DNA of 42,923 bases from Diplocloster agilis (lineage in GTDB: Bacteria; Bacillota; Clostridia; Lachnospirales; Lachnospiraceae): NCBI RefSeq assembly GCF_019042275.1, contig NZ_JAHQCW010000048.1:1-42923 (forward strand). Reading direction: 5' to 3'. Below are positions 1-7,177 of the stretch, one piece after another (the first letter of the stretch is position 1; each line of letters opens with the position of its first letter). The notes under the pieces are model-generated. The model was not told the DNA's origin. It ran no database searches and saw only the letters and a program-made list of their open reading frames with translations. The translations under genes and the position numbers were made by a program.

Positions 1-190
1 GCCCGTCGGACGTGAAGTCCGCCGGTCATCCTGAACCCGGCTTTCCGATTCCACTAAGCGGGAGCACAGCCGCCCTATGCGCTCCCGGGGAGACACAAAG
101 GAATCCGGCTGCCCGGAGCATCCCGGGACACCGACATGCACCCCGGCCCTGAGCAGCGGGCATACCCAAACCCGAGGAAGAACCCCGGAA
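1..190 (-). repeat. Dispersed intergenic repeat, copy A
   Basis: No gene is seen in the first 285 bases. Read on the minus strand, this stretch shares blocks with 9189-9300, 19692-19757 and 42671-42865: a 'tgcccgctgct' block, a 'tgctccggg..gccgg' block, a 'tttgtgtctccccggga' block and a 3' block 'agtggaatcggaaagccggg'. Bases 7-21 can form a small hairpin (CGGAC/GTCCG). The element is non-coding in every copy, and its function is unknown. It could be a REP-like element or a structured RNA. Confidence 0.7.
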
Positions 191-228
191 TAGAGGCGAA
201 AAAGCCCGGTTATAAATGAATCAATGAA

Positions 229-269
229 ACAGCAAGGAGGACACAGTGTGTTTGATCCTGCTGTTTTTA
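229..269 (+). terminator. Terminator-like hairpin upstream of ogt
   Basis: CAGCAAGGA at 230-238 pairs, with one bulge, with TCCTGCTG at 256-263 and is followed by five T. It may end a transcript entering from the left, or act as a leader structure for ogt. Confidence 0.45.
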
Positions 270-285
270 TATAGGAGGACAGAGT

Positions 286-825
286 ATGTTATTCCAAACA
301 ATATACGAATCACCGGTAGGCCGGCTGACCCTGGCATGTGACGGGACATCCTTAACCGGACTATGGCTGGAGGGACAAAAGTATTTCGGAGGCGCGGGGA
401 AGGAAGAAAGGAAAGAACAGGACGATATACCGGTGTTTCATGCGGCCAAAGAATGGCTGGACCGGTATTTTTCCGGAAAGAGGCCAGGGATCCGCGAGCT
501 GCCTCTCGCGCCTGCGGGCAGCGAATTCCGCCAGGAAGTCTTTCAGATTCTTTGTGAGATCCCGTATGGGGAGACCACGACCTACGGGGAAATAGCAAAA
601 AAGATAGCGGCGAAGCATAATAAGACCGGTATGTCCGCGCAGGCGGTAGGCGGAGCGGTGGGCCACAACCCGATATCCATTATTATTCCCTGCCACCGCG
701 TGATCGGCGCAAACGGCAGCCTGACCGGATATGCCGGAGGCGTGGATAAGAAAGTGTGGCTGCTTGAGAAGGAAGGCGTAAATGTAGCCCATATGACGGT
801 CCCGGCAAAAGGGACTGCGCTATAA
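286..825 (+). CDS. ogt: Methylated-DNA--protein-cysteine S-methyltransferase
   Basis: Suicidal DNA repair protein that transfers the methyl group from O6-methylguanine (or O4-methylthymine) in DNA to its own cysteine. At 179 aa it has the family's usual length. The active-site motif PCHRVIG lies at residues 135-141 (acceptor Cys136), preceded by the helix-turn-helix segment around 97-122. The C-terminal GSLTGYAGG loop is also present. The position equivalent to the arginine finger of the human enzyme reads AQAVGGA, so Gln replaces Arg. The start is fixed by AGGAGG 8 nt upstream. It lies 110 bp before spoIID and is probably transcribed separately. The family assignment is secure. Confidence 0.95.
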   Translation: MLFQTIYESPVGRLTLACDGTSLTGLWLEGQKYFGGAGKEERKEQDDIPVFHAAKEWLDRYFSGKRPGIRELPLAPAGSEFRQEVFQILCEIPYGETTTYGEIAKKIAAKHNKTGMSAQAVGGAVGHNPISIIIPCHRVIGANGSLTGYAGGVDKKVWLLEKEGVNVAHMTVPAKGTAL

Positions 826-833
826 TTGACAGG

Positions 834-862
834 GGTCTTTTGTGTCTCCCGGGAAGCACATA
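834..862 (+). repeat. Partial copy of the dispersed intergenic repeat
   Basis: Nine bases after the ogt stop, the sequence 'tcttttgtgtctcccggga' repeats the core block also seen at 80-100 (opposite strand), 42692-42712 and 42781-42802. Only this block is recognisable here. Confidence 0.5.
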
Positions 863-935
863 GGAGCCAGAAAGAGAATGGAAACCGAAATTGCTGCATA
901 TAGTGATAAGGACAAAGTATATGCGGTGATCCCGA

Positions 936-1871
936 ATGGAAAAAATAAAAAATATTGCGGCAGTGGCGGTTGTGATATTGCTCCTGCCTTATGTATTGAC
1001 CCTGTTTATCTCCGGGAAGGAGGAAAAAACGCCGGCGGACCGGCAGTCCCAGACGCAGAGTCTGACGGAGATACCGGCAGGCGACGGCAGCATCCGGATC
1101 GACATGGAAGACCGGGTCATGCATATCGTAGCAAAACAGATACCCATGACATACGAGGACGAGGCCATAAAAACCCAGGCCATCATAGCCAGGACAGAAG
1201 CTTACAAACAGATCGAAGCGGGAAAAGACCCGTCGGATGCGGACGGTACGGAAGATCTGGAAAAGCTGTGGGGATTTGAAAAATTCTCTGAAAATTACGA
1301 CCGGTTGAAAATGCTGGTACAGTCCACGGCAGGACAGGTAGCCACCTGGCAGGGCGGTCTGATCGAAGCTTCCTTTCACGCGGTCAGCGCCGGTAAGACC
1401 CGGAGCGCCGCGGAGGCTCTGGGCAGTGATCAGTTCCCCTATCTGGCCGGCGTGGAATGTCCGAAGGATCTGGAATCCAAGCAGTTCTTAGAGATCCGTA
1501 CATACCGGCCGGACGAATTTCTGGAGCGGATACGGGAAAAATATCCGCAGCTGGAAGTCACACAGGATGATCTGTTGACGCAGATTCAGATCGTGAGCGC
1601 CGACAGCGCGGAATATGTAAACCAAATTCAGATAGGAAATGTAACCACGTCCGGCGAAGAATTCCGCGCGCTGTTTGATCTGAATTCCAGCTGCCTGTCC
1701 TTTGGCATGACGGGTGATGAAATCCGGATTACCACCAAAGGATTGGGACACGGACTGGGAGTCAGCCAGTACCAGGCCAACGAGCTGGCCAAAGAAGGCA
1801 AAGGCTGTCAGGAAATATTGGCCTTCTTCTATCCGGGGATTGAAGTCAGGGCCTATGAGGGCGCCAAATAA
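936..1871 (+). CDS. spoIID: Stage II sporulation protein D (SpoIID/LytB domain)
   Basis: Peptidoglycan lytic transglycosylase of the forespore engulfment machinery. It acts in the mother cell and trims glycan strands with SpoIIP/SpoIIM. A single N-terminal membrane helix spans residues 7-25, followed by a SpoIID domain from about 50 to 305. The hallmark GHGLGVSQYQ is at 271-280, and Glu76 sits in the EAIKTQAIIART segment that carries the catalytic Glu of the family. An in-frame TGA at 927 makes ATG 936 the first possible start, although the ribosome site is weak. The next gene encodes a SpoIIQ-like protein, the order found in other Clostridia (known context), which supports the sporulation role. 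Mother-cell-specific transcription is expected but I could not identify a convincing sigma-E promoter. Confidence 0.93.
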   Translation: MEKIKNIAAVAVVILLLPYVLTLFISGKEEKTPADRQSQTQSLTEIPAGDGSIRIDMEDRVMHIVAKQIPMTYEDEAIKTQAIIARTEAYKQIEAGKDPSDADGTEDLEKLWGFEKFSENYDRLKMLVQSTAGQVATWQGGLIEASFHAVSAGKTRSAAEALGSDQFPYLAGVECPKDLESKQFLEIRTYRPDEFLERIREKYPQLEVTQDDLLTQIQIVSADSAEYVNQIQIGNVTTSGEEFRALFDLNSSCLSFGMTGDEIRITTKGLGHGLGVSQYQANELAKEGKGCQEILAFFYPGIEVRAYEGAK

Positions 1872-1985
1872 GACAAAAATTATTTTGAAAAAATAAGGGA
1901 AATCAGCCAGGAATTCCCTCAGGAATCTGCCTATATAAGTATATCTTTCCTATAATCCGGCAAAGATATATGCGAGGTGATGATT

Positions 1986-2768
1986 ATGAGGAGAAAGAAG
2001 GCAGTAAATTTTCTGAAATCACGGGCGACGGTCGTAACCTTGAGTCTGTGTTTCGTAGCTGCCGTTGCATTAGTTGGTATGTATTGGGCCGGGAACAGAT
2101 CAAAAGATAATACACAGGATCTGGTTGATTTAAGTGATACGGCAGAGGAACAGCTGGCACAACAGACACCGGCGCCGGATACCGCTGAAGCGGCAACCAA
2201 CCACGTTGTTAATGAAGAAGTAACACCTGAGGCTGCGCCGACTCCCACTCCGGAGGCGGAAGAAACGGTAGCCGAAGTAGAGGAGCCGGAAACTGAGCCG
2301 GAGGAAGAAGAACCTGCGGCGCAGACAAATGCAAAAGTGAAACCCAGTCCCAGCTTTAACGAGGAAGATAAGATCGCGTGGCCGGTGACCGGAAATGTAC
2401 TGATGGACTACAGCATGGATAAAAGTATTTATTTTTCCACACTGGATCAGTATAAATATAATCCGGCGCTGATTATACAGGGCGATGTGAATTCGCAGGT
2501 ATTTTCCGCTGCACCCGGAACCGTGACCTCCGTAGTGGTCAGTGAGGAAACCGGAACCACTGTGACCGTAGATCTGGGTAACGGATTCGAAGCTATCTAC
2601 GGACAGCTAAAAGAGGTGCCGGTAGAAGAGGGCAGCAATGTAAAAGAAGGAGAGATCATCGGCTATATCAGCGAGCCTACGAAGTATTACAGCGTAGAAG
2701 GAAGCAATCTCTTTTTTGAAATGCGTAAGGATGGCGCGCCTGTAGATCCTATGAACTATCTTGAGTAA
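1986..2768 (+). CDS. spoIIQ: SpoIIQ-like degenerate M23 (LytM) domain protein
   Basis: 260 aa. Forespore membrane protein that in the SpoIIQ family binds mother-cell SpoIIIAH across the intermembrane space during engulfment. There is one membrane helix near residues 12-33, an acidic Pro/Thr/Glu-rich linker (about 45-110) and a C-terminal LytM-like domain (about 115-255). The usual M23 zinc motifs are absent: the HxxxD region reads GDVNSQVFSAA and the HxH position reads NLFFE, so this copy should not be an active endopeptidase, like SpoIIQ of Bacillus subtilis. GTG 1977 and ATG 1980 are also possible starts, but GAGG at 1974-1977 gives the correct 8-nt spacing to ATG 1986. It lies directly after spoIID. 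Another LytM-fold envelope protein is possible but less likely. Confidence 0.8.
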   Translation: MRRKKAVNFLKSRATVVTLSLCFVAAVALVGMYWAGNRSKDNTQDLVDLSDTAEEQLAQQTPAPDTAEAATNHVVNEEVTPEAAPTPTPEAEETVAEVEEPETEPEEEEPAAQTNAKVKPSPSFNEEDKIAWPVTGNVLMDYSMDKSIYFSTLDQYKYNPALIIQGDVNSQVFSAAPGTVTSVVVSEETGTTVTVDLGNGFEAIYGQLKEVPVEEGSNVKEGEIIGYISEPTKYYSVEGSNLFFEMRKDGAPVDPMNYLE

Positions 2769-2791
2769 TTGAAAAATCCATACACAAAAAC

Positions 2792-2949
2792 CGGAAAGTG
2801 GAGTATAATATATTAATCGACGGATTACGGAACGAGCAGCACATCACGCAATCGAATACTTTACTTTCCGTTTCTCGTTCTATTATGGGTAATATACTGT
2901 TTGGTCGATTGCTTAAAATAGACGGCGTGCATACTTTCATTATAGTATG
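2792..2949. other. Intergenic stretch rich in inverted repeats (possible structured RNA or operators)
   Basis: Several complementary segments lie between spoIIQ and the GIY-YIG gene. 2792-2806 pairs with 2856-2870 (15 bp including two G-U pairs), 2830-2836 with 2874-2880 (7 bp), 2848-2855 with 2905-2912 (8 bp) and CATACT 2930-2935 with AGTATG 2944-2949. The first three interleave, giving pseudoknot-like or mutually exclusive folds. A TATAAT lies at 2804-2809. I do not recognise a known riboswitch class. Confidence 0.4.
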
Positions 2950-2972
2950 TGCGCTTTACATATGGAGTGTTT

Positions 2973-3257
2973 ATGAATTATACGTATATCGTGGAATGTA
3001 AGGACGGCAGCCTGTACACAGGCTGGACGAATAACATCGAAAAAAGAATTGCGGACCATAACAGCGGAAAGGGAGCCAAATATACCAGAAGCCGGGGGCC
3101 TGTCAGCCTGGTCCACCTGGAGATTTTCGACACAAAAGAAGAGGCCATGTCCAGAGAGGCCCGGATCAAAAGAATGAACCGTAAAAAAAAGATGGATTTG
3201 ATCGAGTCATCCAAACGGCCTGCGGTGGAAGCGGCCGGGATGAAAGAAGACCTTTGA
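2973..3257 (+). CDS. GIY-YIG nuclease domain protein (UPF0213/YhbQ type)
   Basis: A 94-aa stand-alone GIY-YIG domain, the fold of UvrC and homing endonucleases. The motif appears as YTYIVECKDGSLYTGWT near the N-terminus, followed by the basic segment EKRIADHNSGKGAKYT and the conserved SREARIKRM(N)R helix. The small one-domain family is widespread; its cellular role is poorly defined, with DNA processing or repair suggested. ATG 2973 is preferred over ATG 2949 because GGAG at 2964-2967 lies 5 nt before it and family members begin at this point. The gene ends inside a strong hairpin shared with the convergent hemolysin III gene. Confidence 0.88.
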   Translation: MNYTYIVECKDGSLYTGWTNNIEKRIADHNSGKGAKYTRSRGPVSLVHLEIFDTKEEAMSREARIKRMNRKKKMDLIESSKRPAVEAAGMKEDL

Positions 3258-3297
3258 ATCAGGAAGCGCAAGCCGCGATTTTAGATTCAAAGGTCTT
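3247..3297. terminator. Bidirectional terminator hairpin
   Basis: A perfect 14-bp stem (3247-3260 with 3284-3297) with a 23-nt loop lies between two convergent genes and contains the stop codon of the GIY-YIG gene. T-rich sequence follows on the plus strand, but there is no long T run. Confidence 0.6.
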
Positions 3298-3339
3298 ATA
3301 TTCTATTCAACATATGGAAATCAACCCGGTATGATACCT

Positions 3340-3993
3340 TTAAAGCCCCAGTACATAATACATGACAATGTAGTGGCAGACGCTGCCGGCCATAACGAAG
3401 AGGTGGAAAATCTCATGGGAACCAAAATTTTTATGCCGCGAATTAAAGATGTTTAATTTTAACGCGTAGATAATACCTCCCACCGTGTATATGATACCTC
3501 CCGCCAGAAGCCAGATAAAGGCCGGCAAGGGCAGGGCGCGGACAATTTTCGTAAAGGCCAGGACGCAGACCCAGCCCATGGCTATATATAATATAGAAGA
3601 AAACCATTTCGGACAGGTGATCCAGCAGGCCTTAATGATGATCCCGCCCAGAGCGATACCCCAGACCACAGCCAGAAGCCGGTAACCCGTGGTGCCCTGA
3701 AGGACGATCAGGCAGATGGGGGTATAAGTCCCGGCGATGAGCACGAAGATCATCATATGATCTATTTTCCGCAGAATCCGGTTGGCGCGTTCCGACAGAT
3801 CCAGGGAGTGGTAGGTGGTACTGGCGGCATACAGCAGTACCATGCTTAACATAAAAATAGACATTGAAATCAGATAGACATTGCCAGGGCGTTGGGAGGC
3901 CTTCAGCAGAAGGGGGATGGCCCCGATGAGCGCGAACAGGACTCCGATAAAATGCGTGATCGCACTGCCGGGATCTTTTATTTTTAACTTCAT
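3340..3993 (-). CDS. Hemolysin III / PAQR family membrane protein
   Basis: A 217-aa integral membrane protein with about seven predicted helices and the signature of the PAQR/hemolysin III family. An early His lies in THFIGVLFAL, SxxxH appears in STTYH near residue 60, IDHM near 78, and the C-terminal HEIFH sits near residue 194. In the family these Ser/His residues bind zinc, in a fold related to ceramidases. The bacterial members' substrate is not established and the haemolysin name is historical. ATG 3993 has GGAGG 8 nt upstream. It is a single-gene unit, convergent with the GIY-YIG gene and divergent from perR. Confidence 0.9.
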   Translation of the reverse strand: MKLKIKDPGSAITHFIGVLFALIGAIPLLLKASQRPGNVYLISMSIFMLSMVLLYAASTTYHSLDLSERANRILRKIDHMMIFVLIAGTYTPICLIVLQGTTGYRLLAVVWGIALGGIIIKACWITCPKWFSSILYIAMGWVCVLAFTKIVRALPLPAFIWLLAGGIIYTVGGIIYALKLNIFNSRHKNFGSHEIFHLFVMAGSVCHYIVMYYVLGL

Positions 3994-4121
3994 AGCGATA
4001 CCTCCAGATGGTGTTATAATTAATTTATCATATAGTTTTGATTACTATATAATGCGATATTCATATACTACACGTATTTTAGGAAAAAAGCAACAGAAAT
4101 AAAAATATTTTAAAAAACTTA

Positions 4122-4173
4122 TTGACATAGGCGTCCGAACTTATTATAATAAAAACAGTAATAATTATTATTA
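4122..4173 (+). promoter_or_regulatory. perR promoter with PerR/Fur-type box
   Basis: TTGACA 4122-4127 and TATAAT 4145-4150 are separated by exactly 17 nt. Just downstream, TAATAATTATTATTA at 4159-4173 is a perfect 7-1-7 palindrome resembling the PerR box (known consensus TTATAATnATTATAA). The position over the transcription start suggests autorepression. Confidence 0.75.
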
Positions 4174-4193
4174 TTTAAGAAAGGAGAATGCTT

Positions 4194-4583
4194 TTGTCTG
4201 CTCTAAAATACAGCCGTCAGAGGGAATCTATTAAAGAATTTCTGGCCAATCGCTACGATCACCCAACTGCGGATATGATATATGCGAATATGAGAGCCCT
4301 GTATCCGAACATCAGTCTTGGAACGGTGTACAGGAATTTGTCTCTGCTGGTGGATATGGGAGAAGTATTGAAGCTTTCGGTAGGGGATGGCCCGGACCGC
4401 TTCGATGGGAATACGGATCCGCATTATCACTTTATTTGCACAGAGTGCCAGAACGTCCTTGATCTTAAAATGGAAAGCATCGATCATATTAATGTGATTG
4501 CCGGTCAGAATTTTGACGGTGAGATCAAGGGGCATATGACATATTTCTATGGAGTCTGTGGTGATTGTACAAAAAAATCTTAA
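4194..4583 (+). CDS. perR: Fur-family transcriptional regulator, PerR-like
   Basis: A 129-aa winged-helix metalloregulator. The N-terminal DNA-binding domain includes HPTADMIY and the recognition helix LGTVYRNLSLL. The C-terminal dimerisation domain carries DxxHYHF and two CxxC pairs (CTEC and CGDC) that bind structural zinc. His and Asp positions match the Fe/Mn sensor site of PerR, whose His oxidation by peroxide releases DNA. A palindrome in its own promoter and another before the following reverse rubrerythrin support a peroxide-stress role over iron-uptake control. The AGGAG at 4182-4186 lies only 1 nt from ATG 4188 but 7 nt from TTG 4194, so TTG is chosen; ATG 4188 would add two residues. 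Confidence 0.88.
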   Translation: MSALKYSRQRESIKEFLANRYDHPTADMIYANMRALYPNISLGTVYRNLSLLVDMGEVLKLSVGDGPDRFDGNTDPHYHFICTECQNVLDLKMESIDHINVIAGQNFDGEIKGHMTYFYGVCGDCTKKS

Positions 4584-4602
4584 AAAAATTTTTAAAAACC
4601 TA

Positions 4603-4650
4603 TTGACGAAAAAGGAAACTTGTGGTAAATTAATATCAGTAATCGTTACT
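4603..4650 (+). promoter_or_regulatory. Reverse rubrerythrin promoter with PerR-like palindrome
   Basis: TTGACG 4603-4608 and TAAATT 4626-4631 are spaced by 17 nt. AGTAATCGTTACT at 4638-4650 (5-3-5 palindrome) lies just downstream of the -10 box, in the same position as the palindrome in the perR promoter. This suggests repression by the adjacent PerR-like protein. Confidence 0.6.
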
Positions 4651-4694
4651 ACTATTAAAAAATAAAATATAAAAAAGAAAAGGAGATAAGTAAG

Positions 4695-5237
4695 ATGAAA
4701 AAATTTGTATGTTCTGTATGTGGTTATGTTCATGAGGGAGATTCTGCACCGGAGTTCTGTCCGATCTGTAAAGCACCTGCTGAGAAATTTATTGAGCAGT
4801 CCGGCGAGATGCAGTGGGCAGCTGAGCATGTGGTAGGAGTAGCTCAGGGTGTCAGCGAAGATATTATCAAAGATCTGAGAATGAACTTCGAAGGCGAATG
4901 TTCAGAAGTAGGAATGTATCTGGCTATGGCTAGAGTAGCTCACAGAGAAGGTTATCCGGAAGTAGGCCTTTACTATGAAAAGGCTGCTTACGAAGAGGCA
5001 GAGCACGCTGCAAAATTTGCAGAGCTTTTAGGTGAAGTGGTTACCACCAGCACCAAGAAAAACCTGGAGATGCGTGTAGAGGCTGAGAACGGCGCTACCG
5101 CCGGCAAATTCGATCTGGCAAAACGCGCGAAAGCAGCGAACCTGGATGCGATCCATGATACCGTTCATGAGATGGCCAGAGACGAAGCCCGTCACGGAAA
5201 AGCTTTCAAAGGTTTACTTGACAGATACTTCGCATAA
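4695..5237 (+). CDS. Reverse rubrerythrin (rubredoxin-erythrin order)
   Basis: A 180-aa non-haem di-iron NADH/peroxide oxidoreductase of anaerobes. The domain order is reversed relative to classical rubrerythrin. A rubredoxin-type Fe(Cys)4 site comes first (Cys6, Cys9, Cys22, Cys25), followed by a four-helix erythrin domain with the ExxH di-iron ligands (EAEHAAKF and DEARHGKAF). Reverse rubrerythrins in Clostridium act as terminal peroxide and oxygen reductases and are PerR-regulated (known). Here the PerR-like gene lies directly upstream with an operator-like palindrome in the promoter. AGGAG is well placed before ATG 4695. A strong terminator follows, so it is probably a single-gene transcript. 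Confidence 0.93.
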   Translation: MKKFVCSVCGYVHEGDSAPEFCPICKAPAEKFIEQSGEMQWAAEHVVGVAQGVSEDIIKDLRMNFEGECSEVGMYLAMARVAHREGYPEVGLYYEKAAYEEAEHAAKFAELLGEVVTTSTKKNLEMRVEAENGATAGKFDLAKRAKAANLDAIHDTVHEMARDEARHGKAFKGLLDRYFA

Positions 5238-5266
5238 TAGGATAATAAAACATAGGCATATTAACG

Positions 5267-5300
5267 GGGCAGGCAGAGAGAAATTGCCTGCCCTTACTTA
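5267..5300 (+). terminator. Rho-independent terminator
   Basis: GGGCAGGCA 5267-5275 pairs perfectly with TGCCTGCCC 5285-5293 and is followed by TTACTTATT. It ends the reverse rubrerythrin transcript. Confidence 0.8.
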
Positions 5301-5346
5301 TTCAACAGGCATATAACGGCCGGGTTGGAAACGAAGGAGGATAATC

Positions 5347-5883
5347 ATGTCAAAATACGATGGAACAAAGACAGCACAAAATCTGGCGGACGCATTTGCC
5401 GGAGAATCTATGGCAAGAAACAAGTACACATATTTTGCTTCCGCAGCAAAGAAGGCGGGTTTTGAGCAGATGGCGGCTCTGTACCTGGAGACAGCGGATC
5501 AGGAAAAAGAACATGCAAAAATGTGGTTCAAAGAGCTCTACGGTATCGGCAGCGTGGATGAGAACCTTTTAAGCGCGGCAGAGGGAGAAAACTACGAGTG
5601 GACCGATATGTACGCCAGAATGGCAAGGGAAGCCAGGGAAGAGGGCTTTGAAGAGCTTGCTGTTAAGTTTGAAGGCGTTGCCCGTGTGGAGGCTGCTCAT
5701 GAGAAACGTTACCTGAAGCTGTTAGACAGCTATAAGGCCGACAAGACATTCAAGACGGATGCTCCTCTGGGATGGAAGTGCAGAAACTGCGGTTATGTAC
5801 ATATGGCTGAGGAAGCTCCCGAGATCTGCCCGGTATGTTCCCATCCCCGCGCATATTTCGAAAGAAAAGTTGAGAATTACTAA
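5347..5883 (+). CDS. rbr: Rubrerythrin
   Basis: 178 aa. Classical order: an N-terminal ferritin-like di-iron domain (Glu20, EKEH at 53-56, and [14 protein letters not shown] near 109-122), then a C-terminal rubredoxin domain with Cys145, Cys148, Cys161 and Cys164. It reduces hydrogen peroxide with electrons from NADH via rubredoxin-type carriers in the cytoplasm. AAGGAGG lies directly upstream of ATG 5347. It is isolated between two terminators but sits next to reverse rubrerythrin, PerR and thioredoxin reductase, forming an oxidative-stress block. I saw no clear PerR box in the short gap before it, so its control may differ from that of its neighbour. Confidence 0.95.
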   Translation: MSKYDGTKTAQNLADAFAGESMARNKYTYFASAAKKAGFEQMAALYLETADQEKEHAKMWFKELYGIGSVDENLLSAAEGENYEWTDMYARMAREAREEGFEELAVKFEGVARVEAAHEKRYLKLLDSYKADKTFKTDAPLGWKCRNCGYVHMAEEAPEICPVCSHPRAYFERKVENY

Positions 5884-5935
5884 GAGCGCGGTTTATTTCA
5901 ATAATAAAAGTATAATAATAAAATGATAAAGAATA

Positions 5936-5976
5936 AAAATCCGTCGAGGTTTCCATGGATCGGCGGATTTTTTCTT
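5936..5976 (+). terminator. Rho-independent terminator after rbr
   Basis: ATCCGTCGA (5939-5947) pairs with TCGGCGGAT (5960-5968) with one T-G wobble. The stem is flanked by an A run and followed by six T. Confidence 0.85.
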
Positions 5977-6085
5977 AAACAGGGGAATACTAATTGGTAA
6001 GCGGAATAGATTTGGTATAGAACTGCTAAACTAAAACAGGGAGTACCGGTCTCTCAGATAAATAAAAGCGAAGGAGTACAGTGAT

Positions 6086-7009
6086 ATGGGACATATATAT
6101 GATCTTATTATAATAGGAAGCGGACCGGCCGGACTGTCGGCTGCCATCTATGCCCAGCGGGCTAAACTGGATACGCTGGTAGTGGAGAAAAACTATGCCA
6201 GCGGCGGCCAGGTTCTGAATACCTACGAAGTGGATAACTATCCCGGCTTAAAAGGGATCAATGGTTTTGACATGGGAACCAAGTTCCGGGAGCATGCGGA
6301 TGAACTGGGCGCGGTATTTGCCGAGGCAGAAGTGCGCAGTCTGGTGGATGAAGGCGCGGTTAAGAAGGTAATCACGGATCAGGAAACCTACGAAGCAAAA
6401 GCGGTCATAATCGCTACCGGCGCCCGCCACAGAAAGCTGGGAGTGCCGGGAGAAGAAGAACTGTCGGGTATGGGCGTTTCCTACTGCGCGACCTGCGACG
6501 GCGCGTTTTTCCGCGGAAAGACGGTAGCGGTGGCCGGCGGCGGGGACGTAGCCGTGGAGGACGCGATCTTTCTGGCCAGAATCTGCAAAAAAGTATATGT
6601 GATCCACCGCAGGGATGAACTGCGCGCGGCAAACATACTGCAGCAAAATTTATTCGAACTGGACAATGTGGAGATGGTCTGGGATACGGTGGTGGATGAG
6701 ATCGCCGGAGAGCAGCAGGTAGAGAAACTCAAGATTCATAATAAGAAAACCGGAGAAGCCGGCGAACTGGCGGTAGACGGCATTTTCATTGCGGTGGGAA
6801 TCCTTCCGAATTCGGATGAATTTGAACATCCCGTTGAGATGGATGAAAGTAAATACCTGATAGCCGGAGAAGAAGGTCTTACCAATATTCCGGGTGTATT
6901 TGCGGCCGGGGATGTGAGAACAAAAATGCTGCGGCAGATTGTTACGGCGGTATCCGATGGGGCTAACGCGGTAACTTCGGTGCAGAAGTATTTACTGACT
7001 TTAAAATAA
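6086..7009 (+). CDS. trxB: Thioredoxin-disulfide reductase
   Basis: A 307-aa NADPH-dependent (or, in some clostridia, ferredoxin-dependent) flavoenzyme that reduces thioredoxin. The FAD-binding GSGPAG is at 11-16, the redox-active CATC at 134-137, the NADPH-domain GGGDVAVE at 151-158 and the C-terminal FAD motif GVFAAGDVR near 268. Length and motif order are canonical. AAGGAG lies before ATG 6086. The cognate thioredoxin gene is about 12 kb away (18936-19250) rather than adjacent. The position after two rubrerythrins fits a thiol/peroxide defence neighbourhood. Confidence 0.95.
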   Translation: MGHIYDLIIIGSGPAGLSAAIYAQRAKLDTLVVEKNYASGGQVLNTYEVDNYPGLKGINGFDMGTKFREHADELGAVFAEAEVRSLVDEGAVKKVITDQETYEAKAVIIATGARHRKLGVPGEEELSGMGVSYCATCDGAFFRGKTVAVAGGGDVAVEDAIFLARICKKVYVIHRRDELRAANILQQNLFELDNVEMVWDTVVDEIAGEQQVEKLKIHNKKTGEAGELAVDGIFIAVGILPNSDEFEHPVEMDESKYLIAGEEGLTNIPGVFAAGDVRTKMLRQIVTAVSDGANAVTSVQKYLLTLK

Positions 7010-7067
7010 ACCTTAAGTCCTTTAAATATTAACAAAATGTGAATTCTGAACAATATGTTAAATTTAT

Positions 7068-7106
7068 CCAGTGTATTGACAAGGCTCTATGCTTGCAGTA
7101 TACTGG
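7068..7106 (+). promoter_or_regulatory. Promoter of the NlpC/P60 gene, framed by an inverted repeat
   Basis: TTGACA 7076-7081 and TATACT 7099-7104 are spaced by 17 nt. CCAGTGTA 7068-7075 and TATACTGG 7099-7106 form an imperfect inverted repeat that brackets the core promoter, a plausible operator. An A/T-rich leader of about 70 nt follows. Confidence 0.7.
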
Positions 7107-7177
7107 ATTTACGGTTTGTAACAAAATTGTAATAATTAATAACATATCTGAAATAAATAATAGTTCGGAGGATTCAC

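Noticed and set aside
842-1279. 145-aa frame overlapping the spoIID start
   Set aside because: Low-complexity Arg/Gly/Asp/His composition typical of an out-of-frame reading of spoIID, which is clearly real.
2798-3001. 67-aa plus-strand frame starting with GTG
   Set aside because: No ribosome site, overlaps the GIY-YIG gene start and lies in a region of dense inverted repeats. It does not resemble any family.
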